Origin: Mollicutes bacterium | GTDB taxonomy: Bacteria > Bacillota_I > Bacilli_A > Izemoplasmatales > Izemoplasmataceae | Direction of reading: 5' to 3' | Assembly (NCBI GenBank): GCA_003554025.1 | Contig: PWFC01000066.1 | Span: 1-35,000, forward strand | DNA: 35,000 nt | In this document: positions 26,685 to 35,000 of the stretch, piece after piece | Layout: every line of letters starts with the position of its first letter | Position numbering within the stretch: the stretch's first letter is position 1 | The notes under the pieces: generated by a model | Told to the model about the DNA's origin: nothing | The model's database searches: none | What the model saw: the letters and a program-made list of their open reading frames with translations, nothing else | Translations under genes and position numbers: made by a program

Positions 26685-27719
26685 ATGGCTGATAATAAAA
26701 AGAAAAAAGAACAAGATTACATTGCAGAAGAAAAAGTCGAAGAAATACAGGGACGCGAGTTAACGGCAGAAGAGCAGAAAAAATTGGATGAGGCTCGTGA
26801 AAAAGAGTTGGAGCGTCTTGAGCGAGAAGACGTTGTCATTTCTCCGGCCCGTATGGTCTGGAACAATTTCAAAGCGCGAAAAATCACCATCATCGGTGTT
26901 GCAATATTTGTGTTCATTCTATTATTCTCTGGCGTGTTGCCTTTCTTCTTGCCGGAAATCGAGACCGACTTGCTAGTGCGGTACGAAAGTCCTTCGTTGA
27001 CGTTCTGGCGAGAAGGACATTTCCTGTTCGGCACCGACCGTTTCGGCCGCAATATGTTTTACCGCGTGGCTGAGGGAGGAAGCATATCTCTATACGTCGG
27101 CGCCATCGCCACATCCATTTCTACCGTCATCGGAACCATCATCGGTTCTGTGTCCGGGTACTTCCACGGACTCGTCGACAACCTCTTGCAACGTTTTACC
27201 GAAGTTGTCCGCGCATTCCCGTTCTTGCCGCTTGTCATCACGCTTTCGGCCGCAATCGGTGCGGACATGGATGAAAACGAACGCATTCGTTTGATTATGG
27301 TTATCCTCGGTTTGATCGGTTGGACAGGTCTTGCGCGTCTGTTGCGCGGCCAGATTCTCTCCATCCGCGAGCAAGAGTTTATTCTCGCGGCTCGCGCCGT
27401 GGGCATCCGCAACTACAACATCATCATCAAGCACATCATTCCGAACGTTGTCAGCATCATCATCGTTTCCGCAACGTTGAGTTTCGCGGTGAACATTCTT
27501 GTCGAGTCAGGCCTTTCATTCTTAGGCTTTGGCGTTCAAGAACCCGGAAACTCGTGGGGACTTTTGCTTAGACAAGGCACGAGAGACTCTTCGGTCATTC
27601 AAAACCAACCATGGTTATGGTTCTTCCCAGGGCTATTCATTCTTATGACCGTACTCAGCATAAACTTTATCGGTGACGGACTTCGCGATGCGATCGATCC
27701 GCGCAATACCTCAAGGTAG
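26685..27719 (+). CDS. oppC: Oligopeptide ABC transporter permease OppC
   Basis: 344 residues. It is the second channel half. FGTDRFGRNMFYRV and the EAA loop LAARAVGIRNYNIIIKHI are clear OppC/DppC signatures. Before the first helix (about residue 65) is a Lys/Glu-rich cytoplasmic stretch of about 50 residues, longer than in many homologs. AGGAGG at 26672-26677 sets the ATG, and oppD starts 9 nt after the stop. Confidence 0.94.
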   Translation: MADNKKKKEQDYIAEEKVEEIQGRELTAEEQKKLDEAREKELERLEREDVVISPARMVWNNFKARKITIIGVAIFVFILLFSGVLPFFLPEIETDLLVRYESPSLTFWREGHFLFGTDRFGRNMFYRVAEGGSISLYVGAIATSISTVIGTIIGSVSGYFHGLVDNLLQRFTEVVRAFPFLPLVITLSAAIGADMDENERIRLIMVILGLIGWTGLARLLRGQILSIREQEFILAARAVGIRNYNIIIKHIIPNVVSIIIVSATLSFAVNILVESGLSFLGFGVQEPGNSWGLLLRQGTRDSSVIQNQPWLWFFPGLFILMTVLSINFIGDGLRDAIDPRNTSR

Positions 27720-27728
27720 GTGTAAGTC

Positions 27729-28727
27729 ATGGAAAAATTGTTAGAAGTCAAAGACCTTCACGTTTATTTCCCGACAAAAAGAGGAGAAGTAAAAGCCGTA
27801 AACGGCGCTTCTTACTCTGTCGACAAAGGCAAGACCCTGGGAATCGTCGGCGAATCGGGAAGCGGTAAAAGCGTATCCGCCATGGGCGTTATGAGAATTT
27901 TGGACCGTCCCGGCTACATCGCCGGCGGCAACATCCGTTTTGACGGAAAGGAAATCAAAGAACTCTCCGAACGCGAAATGCGCAAGATTCGCGGCAACGA
28001 TATTTCGATGATCTTCCAAGAGCCCATGACAAGTTTGAACCCCGTGTTCAAAGTGAAAAAGCAAATCGGCGAAGTGCTCCGTTTGCATAAGGGCATGACT
28101 CGTGCGCAAGCCAAAAAGCGCTCGATAGAAATGCTTCGACAAGTCGGCATTCCCCGCCCAGAACAAGTGGTCGACAACTATCCGTTCCAACTTTCGGGCG
28201 GTATGCGCCAACGCGTCATGATCGCCATGGCGCTTGCGTGCGAACCGAAACTGTTGATCGCCGATGAGCCGACCACAGCGCTCGATGTCACCATTCAAGC
28301 GCAGATTCTCGACCTTATGAACGATTTGAAAGAGCGCTATGGCACCAGCATTCTCTTCATCACCCACGACCTCGGCGTCATCAACGAGATGGCCGACGAA
28401 GTGGTCGTCATGTACGCCGGACAGGTCGTCGAACGCGCCCCCGTCCACAAAATTTTCGGGGAAGGAAAGTATTCGCATCCCTACACGGAAGGCTTGCTGA
28501 AATCCATTCCTTCGCTTCACATGGCCGATCAAGACCTCGCCGTCATTCCCGGGAACGTTCCGCATCCGTTGAACCTTCCAAAAGGATGCAAGTTCGCGCC
28601 CCGTTGCGAATACGCAACCGCAAAATGTTATCAAGAAGAACCGCCACTAGAAGATGTCACCAAAACCCAATCCATCAGATGTTTCTATCCTGTGAAAGGG
28701 GTGCGTAGCAGTGGCAAACAAAAATGA
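27729..28727 (+). CDS. oppD: Oligopeptide ABC transporter ATPase OppD
   Basis: 332 residues. It is one of the two ATPases that drive import. Walker A is GESGSGKS at residues 41-48; the signature LSGGMRQRV and Walker [13 protein letters not shown] are intact. The C-terminal oligopeptide extension has the cysteine cluster [15 protein letters not shown] plus a later IRCFYP, as in OppD/DppD proteins, some of which bind an Fe-S cluster there. Its last 17 nt overlap oppF. Confidence 0.95.
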   Translation: MEKLLEVKDLHVYFPTKRGEVKAVNGASYSVDKGKTLGIVGESGSGKSVSAMGVMRILDRPGYIAGGNIRFDGKEIKELSEREMRKIRGNDISMIFQEPMTSLNPVFKVKKQIGEVLRLHKGMTRAQAKKRSIEMLRQVGIPRPEQVVDNYPFQLSGGMRQRVMIAMALACEPKLLIADEPTTALDVTIQAQILDLMNDLKERYGTSILFITHDLGVINEMADEVVVMYAGQVVERAPVHKIFGEGKYSHPYTEGLLKSIPSLHMADQDLAVIPGNVPHPLNLPKGCKFAPRCEYATAKCYQEEPPLEDVTKTQSIRCFYPVKGVRSSGKQK

Positions 28728-29730
28728 AGAACGCAAAGTCGCCGTTGAACTTGTTGATTTGAAGAAATACTTCCCCGTCAAATCGCAAACGCTATTTGGG
28801 GAAGCCGAATCGGTCAAAGCGAACGACGGTGTCTCTTTCAAGATTTATGAAGGTGAAACGTTTGGGCTCGTTGGCGAATCGGGTTGTGGAAAGACCCCTC
28901 TCGGCCGTACGATTTTACGCCTTGAGGAACCCACAGACGGTCACATTTACTTTGAAGGCCGCGACATCACGCGCATCCCACAGCGAAGAATGCGTCCACT
29001 GCGGACTCAAATGCAAATCATCTTCCAAGACCCATATTCCAGCCTCGACCCCAAACAAACGGTCGGCCAGATTATCGGCGAGGCGCTGCTTGCCCACAAG
29101 ATGTACAAAAAGCGCGGCGACGAACTTGAAAACTACATCCTCGACGTTATGGAAAAATGCGGTCTTGACGATTACATGATTCACCGTTATCCGCATCAGT
29201 TCTCAGGCGGTCAGCGCCAGCGCATCGGCATCGCCCGTTCGCTCGCGCTCAACCCGAAATTCGTCGTGTGCGACGAAGCGGTCAGCGCCTTGGACGTGTC
29301 GATCCAATCGCAGATTTTAAACCTTCTTCGCAAACTCAAACGCGAAGAAAACCTCACATACCTCTTTATTTCGCACGACCTAAGCGTCGTCAAACACCTT
29401 AGCGACCGCATCGGCGTCATGTATCTCGGCGAAATGGTTGAATTGGGCGGCGCCGAAGAGGTTCATAAAAAATCGCTTCACCCCTATACGAAAGCTCTGC
29501 TCTCCGCAGTGCCGACCACCGAAGCCGGAAGCGGCAAGGACAAAATCATTCTTAAAGGCGACATCCCCAGCAACGTTCGTCCGCCAAGCGGCTGCCGTTT
29601 CCATACCCGCTGCCCGCTGGCGACGGAAAAATGCCGCCAAGAAATCCCCAAGTGGGAAGAAGTGGAAGAAGGCCATTTCGTAGCCTGCCACCATCATGAG
29701 CAAACTAAAACGCTGGGTAAAAAGACTTAA
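28711..29730 (+). CDS. oppF: Oligopeptide ABC transporter ATPase OppF
   Basis: 339 residues from GTG 28711, with AAAGGGGTG at 28695-28703 inside the oppD end. It pairs with OppD. Walker A is GESGCGKT at 55-62, followed by Pro where Thr or Ser is usual (GKTPLGRT). The signature [15 protein letters not shown] and [13 protein letters not shown] are normal. The C-terminal oligopeptide domain has the cysteines of [15 protein letters not shown]. The odd Pro may be harmless or may weaken ATP use; sequence alone does not tell. Confidence 0.94.
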   Translation: MANKNEERKVAVELVDLKKYFPVKSQTLFGEAESVKANDGVSFKIYEGETFGLVGESGCGKTPLGRTILRLEEPTDGHIYFEGRDITRIPQRRMRPLRTQMQIIFQDPYSSLDPKQTVGQIIGEALLAHKMYKKRGDELENYILDVMEKCGLDDYMIHRYPHQFSGGQRQRIGIARSLALNPKFVVCDEAVSALDVSIQSQILNLLRKLKREENLTYLFISHDLSVVKHLSDRIGVMYLGEMVELGGAEEVHKKSLHPYTKALLSAVPTTEAGSGKDKIILKGDIPSNVRPPSGCRFHTRCPLATEKCRQEIPKWEEVEEGHFVACHHHEQTKTLGKKT

Positions 29731-29944
29731 GGACGAGGACAAAGATTTGGTGGAAGCTGCGGAGAAGGAGAATTTTGATAAGAAGGACATACCGGCGTTG
29801 ATACTCGCCGCGTTGATTACGCTTTTTCCCGTGGTGCTCGCCGTTTTGGCGCTGCTCGTGCTGATTATTTGGTTCATTTTCGATTTCCTGCTCGGCATGG
29901 CGGCGCACGTTCCAATCGTCCTCTTGATTGTGAACTTGGCATAA
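29696..29944 (+). CDS. Small membrane protein of unknown function, overlapping oppF
   Basis: 82 residues if it begins at ATG 29696, which overlaps the end of oppF by 35 nt and lacks a clear ribosome site. TTG 29747 or GTG 29750, preceded by GGACGAGG, would give a form of about 65 residues. After a charged start (residues 3-28) there is a long hydrophobic region (about 32-66) and a second one at the very end, suggesting two or three helices. A terminator follows the stop directly, which supports a real gene at the end of the opp transcript. I do not recognise a family. Confidence 0.6.
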   Translation: MSKLKRWVKRLKDEDKDLVEAAEKENFDKKDIPALILAALITLFPVVLAVLALLVLIIWFIFDFLLGMAAHVPIVLLIVNLA

Positions 29945-29947
29945 ATG

Positions 29948-29980
29948 AAATGGCACGTGAAAGCGTGCCATTTTGTTTGT
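29948..29980 (+). terminator. Intrinsic terminator of the opp operon
   Basis: AAATGGCACG (29948-29957) pairs with CGTGCCATTT (29964-29973) around TGAAAG; a T-rich tail follows. Confidence 0.82.
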
Positions 29981-29988
29981 GTTTCCAC

Positions 29989-30017
29989 TTTTGAAACGTG
30001 CAACAAAATGCTATAAT
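29989..30017 (+). promoter_or_regulatory. Promoter of the 30051 gene group
   Basis: TATAAT (30012-30017) with TGC before it (extended -10). The -35 is weak: TTTTGA at 17 nt or TTGAAA at 15 nt. Confidence 0.6.
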
Positions 30018-30050
30018 ATTTTTGGATTGCCGCTTGGGAGGTTGCAAGTT

Positions 30051-30662
30051 ATGAGTATGAAAGAGAAGTTTCTAAGATTTTTCCGAGGCAAGGATACGAC
30101 CTATTTCCGGGACCATGAAGAAGGCGAAATTGTCAACATTCTCATCGCCATTTTTGTCGTGGTGTCGCTGCTTTTGTTTCCGTTGCCTCTATATGGCATT
30201 GTGGCGGTTTTTGCATGGTTGTTCGTGCTTGGGGTATCCATCTATCGAAAATACACCGGGCGCTCGATTTTGGTAATCTGCATCGTCATCGCCGCCATCA
30301 CCGGATATCAAGCGCACCAGATTCCCGGATATTTGGAAGAACGGCGTCTTTACGACAACCTTGTCGAAGTAACGCCGGCCCATAATTATGAACACGCACC
30401 CTCTCATGAGTTGACGGTTGAAATTACCAACGACAACGTCAAAACCGTGCATTACATGTTTTCCCGCACCAAAAACTGGGCGGCTTTCGACCGTGGCGAA
30501 TTTTCGACGTTGGAGTTTGACGAAGACGGTTATGCGACCGCGGTGTTGGAAGATTTGCCAAACGGAAGCTATTACATGTTGTTGGCGATTGAACTTCATG
30601 AAGGGGGCACACGGTTCATTCAAGACGATATGCCGGGGCCTTACAGACTTAGAAGCGATTAA
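30051..30662 (+). CDS. Membrane protein of unknown function with an exported C-terminal domain
   Basis: 203 residues from ATG 30051, preceded by GGGAGG at 30036-30041. A short basic N-terminus is followed by three hydrophobic helices (about 28-46, 47-65 and 72-88). The remaining 115 or so residues are mainly polar and probably lie outside the cell. They include VEITNDNVKTVHYMF and LPNGSYYMLLAIE, which read like a small beta-sandwich. No enzyme motif is seen and the family is not recognised. The antiporter gene starts 19 nt after its stop with no terminator, so the two may be co-transcribed. Confidence 0.75.
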   Translation: MSMKEKFLRFFRGKDTTYFRDHEEGEIVNILIAIFVVVSLLLFPLPLYGIVAVFAWLFVLGVSIYRKYTGRSILVICIVIAAITGYQAHQIPGYLEERRLYDNLVEVTPAHNYEHAPSHELTVEITNDNVKTVHYMFSRTKNWAAFDRGEFSTLEFDEDGYATAVLEDLPNGSYYMLLAIELHEGGTRFIQDDMPGPYRLRSD

Positions 30663-30681
30663 CTTAAAATAAGGTGAGAGT

Positions 30682-31686
30682 ATGATTTCCTTGACGTTCA
30701 CGTATTTTCTCTTGGCCGCACTGACCGTTTTCGCCACCATCCGCGCCAGTTTTTACATCAATGAACTCGACAAGAAGACAAAGCTGAGCGGTGCTTTGCT
30801 TGGTGGCGTTTTGCTTGCCGGTGTGACAAGCTTGCCCGAGTTCATCACTTCGCTCACTTCGACGATGCGACTGGACAATCCGGGGATGGCTTTGGGGAAC
30901 GTGTTCGGCAGCAACATCTTCAATTTGTTGATTTTGGCCACGGTGGATTTGTTGTTCATCAAACACCTTTTTTTCAACAACATTCGTTCCGGCTACGCCT
31001 CGGCGAAGCTGATTGTTTTTATGTACTTGATCTTTTTCCTGCCTTTTTTGATGGTGCGCCTTGGCCTTTTGGAACTTGACGCTTTCGGCATCACCGCGGG
31101 CATCAGTTTCAGCGCCGTATCGCTGATCATCGTCGGCGTATACGCGCTCAACATCAAAAAGACGCATGAAGAAATCACGCCTCGTCCCGGGGAACGATCG
31201 GAATACAGTTTGAAAGCCATAGTTCTGCGGTTTTCGGTGTTTGCCTTTTTGATGGTTGTCTCCAGCTTCTTTTTGACCATTGTGGCGGAAAACCTCTCGG
31301 GTGAACTCGGCCTTTCGGCTTCCTTTGCAGGCGCCATTCTTTTGGGGGTTGCGACATCGCTTCCCGAGTTCACCGCTTTGTTTGCCTTGATCAAACTGCA
31401 AAGCTACGACATCGCCATCGGCAACATTCTCGGGTCGAACATCTTCAACATGCTCATCATCAGCGCCGTTGACATCCTCAACGTCGACATGGATGTTTTT
31501 GCGGCGGTAAGCAGCGCTAGCGAACTCTTTAAAAATGTCTTCTTACTCTTGATTTTAGGGCTTATAAACTCTATAATGGTAGTGGTTGCCCTAAGAAGGA
31601 AACCGGTCCGCAACAAGTGGCTTTACGCCATCCCAAGCGCGTTTATTATCACCACGTATTTGCTTTATATCGTATTATCCATATAG
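30682..31686 (+). CDS. Calcium/sodium-type antiporter (CaCA family, YrbG-like)
   Basis: 334 residues and about ten membrane helices. The two alpha repeats that define the family are clear: GVTSLPEFITSL with GNVFGSNIFNLL in the first half, and GVATSLPEFTAL with GNILGSNIFNML in the second. The glutamates of both LPEF motifs, which bind the cation, are present. It is expected to exchange Ca2+ (or another cation) for Na+ or H+. AAGGTGAG precedes the ATG. secG follows 10 nt after the stop. Confidence 0.92.
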   Translation: MISLTFTYFLLAALTVFATIRASFYINELDKKTKLSGALLGGVLLAGVTSLPEFITSLTSTMRLDNPGMALGNVFGSNIFNLLILATVDLLFIKHLFFNNIRSGYASAKLIVFMYLIFFLPFLMVRLGLLELDAFGITAGISFSAVSLIIVGVYALNIKKTHEEITPRPGERSEYSLKAIVLRFSVFAFLMVVSSFFLTIVAENLSGELGLSASFAGAILLGVATSLPEFTALFALIKLQSYDIAIGNILGSNIFNMLIISAVDILNVDMDVFAAVSSASELFKNVFLLLILGLINSIMVVVALRRKPVRNKWLYAIPSAFIITTYLLYIVLSI

Positions 31687-31696
31687 GAGGTTTACC

Positions 31697-31915
31697 ATGG
31701 GATTCATAGACGTATTATTGTTGATTGTAGCGGTCTTCTTGATTACGCTTGTAGTCATTCAATCGTCGAAAGACAACGCCGCAAACGCATTTAGCGGTGA
31801 AAAGAGCGAACTCTTCAGCAACCAAAAAGAACGCGGCATCGAACTCTTCTTGAGCCGTGCGACCCTGACGATGTCGATTCTCTTTATCGCCCTTGCGATC
31901 GTAGCGATGATTTAA
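31697..31915 (+). CDS. secG: Preprotein translocase subunit SecG
   Basis: 72 residues with two hydrophobic helices (about 4-22 and 53-71), the layout of SecG. VIQSSKDNAANAFSGEKSEL after the first helix is the conserved SecG segment. It is an accessory subunit of the SecYEG export channel. TAGGAGG precedes the ATG. The order secG-rnr-smpB-ssrA is common in Bacillota and supports the call. Confidence 0.94.
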   Translation: MGFIDVLLLIVAVFLITLVVIQSSKDNAANAFSGEKSELFSNQKERGIELFLSRATLTMSILFIALAIVAMI

Positions 31916-31940
31916 GGACACTGCGAGGTGTTCTTTTTTT
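31914..31940 (+). terminator. Terminator or attenuator between secG and rnr
   Basis: AAGGACAC (31914-31921) pairs with GTGTTCTT (31928-31935) followed by T to 31940. It overlaps the secG stop codon. No separate rnr promoter is seen, so read-through is likely partial. Confidence 0.7.
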
Positions 31941-31958
31941 ACAACCGGAGGTCAAATT

Positions 31959-34064
31959 ATGCGACACAAAATTCTCAGTTTTCTGCGCAAACAACAAGGC
32001 AAGAAGTATTCAATCCGGGGGCTTTCAAAAGCCCTTGATTTGACGAGCGCCGAAATGTATAAGGAGTTGGCGAAGACCGTCAACACCCTTGAAGAGGAAG
32101 CGCTCATCATGCCCAACCGCAAAAACGAATACACTTTGATCGAATACACTTCTTACGCAAGCGGCGTCTTAGACGTCAAAGACAAGGGCTTCGCGTTTTT
32201 GATGCTTGAACAAGGCGACGAAGAAGACGTCTACATACCCGGCAAAAACTTGAACAACGCCATGCACGGCGATCGTGTCCTTGTCCATGTCGTCAAAAGC
32301 CCCAAAGGGTTCAAGCAAGAAGGCCGCGTCGTAAGGATTTTGACCCGCAATTACACGCACATCGTCGGCACCGTCATCGCCCGCGACGACTGGCATTATT
32401 TAATCGCCGACGACAAGAGTATAAAAACCGACATCCGCATCCCGAAAACGCATTTGAACGGCGCGAAGCCGCATGACAAGGTCAAGGCCGAAATCATCAA
32501 CTACGCCTTTGAAGACCAAGACATGGTGTGCAAAGTCACCAGCGTCATCGGCAACATGAACGACAAGGGCGTCGACGTCTACAGCAAAATCCTCAAACAC
32601 GACATCGAACCCGAGTTCCCAAAGAAGGTTTTAAAAGAGGCTTCACGCTTTCAAACGTTAGACGAAGAAGAAGCTAGGCGTCGCCATGATTTGCGCGATC
32701 GGACGCTTTTTACCATCGACGGCGCGGACGCGAAGGACTTTGACGACGCCGTCGAGGCCGAAGAACTCGAAAACGGCGATTTCTTCCTCGGTGTGCACAT
32801 CGCCGACGTTTCCTATTACGTCAGCGAAAACAGCCCTCTTGACAAAGAGGCCTTCAAACGCGGCACAAGCGTTTATCTTGTCGACCGCGTCATCCCGATG
32901 CTTCCGGAGAATCTCTCGAACAACCTTTGCAGTCTGATGCCAAACGTCGAACGTTTCGCCATCACCTGCGAGATGGTTATCGACAAGCACGGCAACGTCA
33001 AAAAGCACGACATCTTCGAAAGCCTGATCGAATCCAAAGCCCGCCTCACCTACGACGAAGTGAACGAAATGATGAAAGGCGAGGTCAAAGAAGTGCACAA
33101 GGGCTTGTTGCCGACGATTGAAACCATGAAGCGCCTTGCGGGCATTCTCCGCAAAAAGCGCCACGAACAAGGCAGCTTGAATTTTGAAACCGACGAGCCC
33201 GAAATCTCCTTGGACGAAAACGGCAAGGCCGTCGACGTCAAAGTCAAAGAACGCGGAGAAAGCGAAAAATTCATCGAGGAATTCATGCTGATCGCGAACC
33301 AGACCGTCGCGAAGCACGTTTATTGGATGGACCTCCCCTTTATCTATCGCGTCCACGAAGCGCCGAAAGAAGAAAAACTCGAAAAGCTTCTCACCATGGC
33401 CAACGCCCTTGGGTTTAACGTCAAGGCGCGCAAAACCATCACCCATAAAGAAATGCAGAAGCTTTTGCAAAAAGTCGAGAACACCGCGAGCGAAAAAGGC
33501 ATGAACATGATGATGCTTCGTTCGATGCAAAAGGCGGTTTATCAAAAAGAAAGCATCGGCCATTTCGGCCTCGCTTTCGAACACTACACCCATTTTACCT
33601 CGCCCATACGGCGCTATCCCGATTTGATCGTCCATAGGCTTCTGCGCAACTATTTTTTCAAAGGCAACCAAACCGACAAGACTTTGCGCCATTACGACGA
33701 CGTCATGGACACCATCGCCGAGGCTTCGAGCGAGAAAGAACGCCGCGCCATCGGCCTTGAACGCGACGTTTTGGACATGAAAAAAGCCGAGTACATGCAA
33801 AACCACATCGACGAAACCTTCACCGGCCACATCAGCGGCGTGACCGGGTTTGGGCTTTACGTGTCGTTAGACAACACCATCGAAGGGTTGATCCACATCA
33901 GCGAACTCGACGACGATTACTACGTCTTCGACGAGGATCACCTCACTTTGATCGGCCGCCATAAAAAGCGCGTCTTCCGCATGGGCGACGAGATCAAAAT
34001 CAAAGTCCGGGGCGTCAACGTCTTCGACGGCGAAATCGACTTCGCCTTCTTAGGAGGTGTTTAG
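31959..34064 (+). CDS. rnr: Ribonuclease R
   Basis: 701 residues, usual for RNase R of Bacillota. It is a 3'-5' exoribonuclease that digests structured RNA and works with tmRNA in the removal of faulty messages. An N-terminal winged-helix region and cold-shock domains come first. The catalytic RNB site is DGADAKDFDDAV with D254, D257, D260, D262 and D263 as metal-ligand candidates. An S1 domain near 620-695 (GHISGVTGFGLYV) and a short tail complete it. CGGAGGT precedes the ATG. The stop is directly followed by the smpB start. Confidence 0.96.
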   Translation: MRHKILSFLRKQQGKKYSIRGLSKALDLTSAEMYKELAKTVNTLEEEALIMPNRKNEYTLIEYTSYASGVLDVKDKGFAFLMLEQGDEEDVYIPGKNLNNAMHGDRVLVHVVKSPKGFKQEGRVVRILTRNYTHIVGTVIARDDWHYLIADDKSIKTDIRIPKTHLNGAKPHDKVKAEIINYAFEDQDMVCKVTSVIGNMNDKGVDVYSKILKHDIEPEFPKKVLKEASRFQTLDEEEARRRHDLRDRTLFTIDGADAKDFDDAVEAEELENGDFFLGVHIADVSYYVSENSPLDKEAFKRGTSVYLVDRVIPMLPENLSNNLCSLMPNVERFAITCEMVIDKHGNVKKHDIFESLIESKARLTYDEVNEMMKGEVKEVHKGLLPTIETMKRLAGILRKKRHEQGSLNFETDEPEISLDENGKAVDVKVKERGESEKFIEEFMLIANQTVAKHVYWMDLPFIYRVHEAPKEEKLEKLLTMANALGFNVKARKTITHKEMQKLLQKVENTASEKGMNMMMLRSMQKAVYQKESIGHFGLAFEHYTHFTSPIRRYPDLIVHRLLRNYFFKGNQTDKTLRHYDDVMDTIAEASSEKERRAIGLERDVLDMKKAEYMQNHIDETFTGHISGVTGFGLYVSLDNTIEGLIHISELDDDYYVFDEDHLTLIGRHKKRVFRMGDEIKIKVRGVNVFDGEIDFAFLGGV

Positions 34065-34511
34065 ATGCGCACCATCGCCAGAAACAAAAAAGCGAGCCAT
34101 CTATATTTTCTTGAGGACCGCTTTGAAGCGGGCATCGTTTTGCGCGGTACGGAAATCAAGTCCGTCCGCGCCGGAAAAGTGAGCATCAAAGACTCCTACG
34201 TCCGCGTCAAAAACGGCGAGGCCTTCATCATCAACATGCACATCGCCAAATACAAACAAGGCAACATGCACAACCACGATGAAACCCGCGAGCGGAAGCT
34301 CCTCCTCCACAAAAGCGAACTCAACAAGCTTTACGGCAAGACGCACAAGGATTCCTACACCATCGTCCCGACCGAAGTTTACATCAAAGAGGGGCTCTGC
34401 AAACTTGAAATCGCCCTTGCCAAAGGCAAGAAAAAGCACGACAAACGCCGCGTCCTCAAAGAAAAAGACATGAAACGCCGCATGGACAAGGCGATGAAGG
34501 AAAGCTACTAA
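34065..34511 (+). CDS. smpB: SsrA-binding protein SmpB
   Basis: 148 residues, the normal size. It binds tmRNA and brings it to stalled ribosomes. IVLRGTEIKSVRAGKVSIKD is the family signature, and the basic C-terminal tail (KKHDKRRVLKEKD) is the part that enters the mRNA channel. AGGAGGTG lies at 34052-34059, inside the end of rnr, so translation is coupled. Its partner RNA ssrA begins 84 nt after the stop. Confidence 0.97.
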   Translation: MRTIARNKKASHLYFLEDRFEAGIVLRGTEIKSVRAGKVSIKDSYVRVKNGEAFIINMHIAKYKQGNMHNHDETRERKLLLHKSELNKLYGKTHKDSYTIVPTEVYIKEGLCKLEIALAKGKKKHDKRRVLKEKDMKRRMDKAMKESY

Positions 34512-34527
34512 TCCCTTGTTCAAGGGA
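34512..34527 (+). other. Small hairpin after smpB
   Basis: TCCCTTG (34512-34518) pairs with CAAGGGA (34521-34527). There is no T run, so it is at best a weak end signal. Confidence 0.4.
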
Positions 34528-34557
34528 AATAAGGGACGTCATCACAACGTAAAACAC

Positions 34558-34585
34558 TTGCAATTTGGAAAGATTATGATATACT
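34558..34585 (+). promoter_or_regulatory. ssrA promoter
   Basis: TTGCAA (34558-34563), 16 nt, then TATACT (34580-34585) with a TGA extension just before the -10. The start site would fall a few bases before the mature tmRNA end. Confidence 0.65.
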
Positions 34586-34595
34586 AACAATAGAT

Positions 34596-34943
34596 GGGGT
34601 TGTTATTGGATTCGACAGGGTAGTGAGCGCTTGATGAGCATGCCTTGGTCGCGCAAGTAAAAACGCCTCGGTTAATAATAACCGGAAACGAACAACCAGC
34701 TTTCGCGGCTTAGGAAATAAGCCGTGCTGCGCTTCGGATAGCCTACGGTCCGAATCCCGCAGACAGCTAGTAGGCTCTTTGGAAGCTGCGCTGTTCTAGC
34801 GGCTTTCAAGAACCCAATAGGACTCGCCCGCGCTTCGCTTGTTTGTTGGCGGAGACCGGGTTAAACCAAACAACAAACTAAGCATGTAGAACATGAAGTG
34901 GCAGCTGCTCTGGACAGGGGTTCAAATCCCCTCAACTCCACCA
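34596..34943 (+). ncRNA. ssrA: Transfer-messenger RNA (tmRNA)
   Basis: 348 nt, one-piece tmRNA. The 5' end GGGGTTG pairs with CAACTCC before the 3' ACCA, forming the acceptor stem. GGATTCGACAGGG near the 5' end and GGTTCAAATCCCC near the 3' end are the D-like and T-loop segments. The tag reading frame is most likely GGA AAC GAA CAA CCA GCT TTC GCG GCT then TAG at 34711-34713. This gives GNEQPAFAA after the charged Ala. The stop lies in a hairpin (CGGCTTA with TAAGCCG), as usual. The resume codon is my inference; the AFAA end is firmer. Confidence 0.95.
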
Positions 34944-34958
34944 ATTATATCCGCGTCC

Positions 34959-35000
34959 CGGAAATTCAGATGGCTTAGATTAGCCGTATATGGATTTCCG
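34959..35000. repeat. Imperfect inverted repeat downstream of ssrA, cut by the window end
   Basis: CGGAAATTC (34959-34967) matches GGATTTCCG (34992-35000) in inverted form with one G-T pair. An inner stem ATGGCT/AGCCGT encloses TAGATT. It may be a terminator stem, part of another RNA, or an element edge; the sequence past 35000 is needed. Confidence 0.5.

Noticed and set aside
32658-33830. Long open frame antisense to rnr (390 codons)
   Set aside because: It is rich in Phe, Val and Asp without motifs, as expected from the reverse of a GC-balanced coding region; rnr on the plus strand is intact.

Overview
The window comes from a bacterium with the standard genetic code: several genes end in TGA and tryptophan is read from TGG. 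The set of parts is Bacillota-like: a secG-rnr-smpB-ssrA block, a THF riboswitch in front of folT, CcpA-type cre sites, strong AGGAGG-type ribosome binding sites, and sigma-A promoters with 17-18 nt spacers. A clostridial relative or a free-living relative of the Mollicutes are both possible; the sequence alone does not decide. No insertion sequence, phage gene, CRISPR array or rRNA was seen. The only RNA gene is tmRNA.

Layout. (1) 1-2706: the 3' end of glycogen synthase, then glycogen phosphorylase. (2) 2719-3404: a stand-alone 2-Cys peroxiredoxin with its own promoter and terminator. (3) 3441-11086: one long transcription unit with phosphoglucomutase pgcA followed by an Rnf operon, rnfC-D-G-E-A, a 58-residue Cys-rich membrane protein, and a very short rnfB, closed by a strong terminator. 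(4) 11096-13873: pyruvate phosphate dikinase behind a good cre site. (5) Uracil-DNA glycosylase, then a THF riboswitch and the folate ECF S-component folT. (6) Minus strand 15268-17834: a GH13 glycosidase and a small iron-sulfur-type flavoprotein. They are divergent from gpmI-eno (17980-20864). (7) 20865-29944: two paralogous peptide-binding lipoproteins, oppBCDF and a small membrane protein. (8) 30051-34943: a membrane protein of unknown function, a Ca2+/Na+-type antiporter, secG, rnr, smpB and ssrA.

How the genes work together. Glycogen or maltodextrin is broken down by GlgP and the GH13 enzyme. PgcA links glucose-1-P to glucose-6-P. GpmI, enolase and PPDK cover the end of glycolysis, with PPDK making pyruvate while saving a high-energy phosphate. 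The Rnf complex is inferred to link reduced ferredoxin, NADH and an ion gradient. The Opp system imports peptides.

The most unusual part is the Rnf operon. RnfB keeps only its membrane helix and four-Cys cluster domain and lacks the ferredoxin-like domains. RnfG is about twice the usual size and seems to carry three FMN_bind-like repeats, only one with the flavinylation motif. RnfD has a charged, probably coiled-coil insertion of about 75 residues. RnfE has a long basic tail. A small single-helix protein with three cysteines sits between rnfA and rnfB and resembles, in layout only, the NqrM iron-delivery factor of Na+-NQR. Together these suggest a remodelled Rnf complex.
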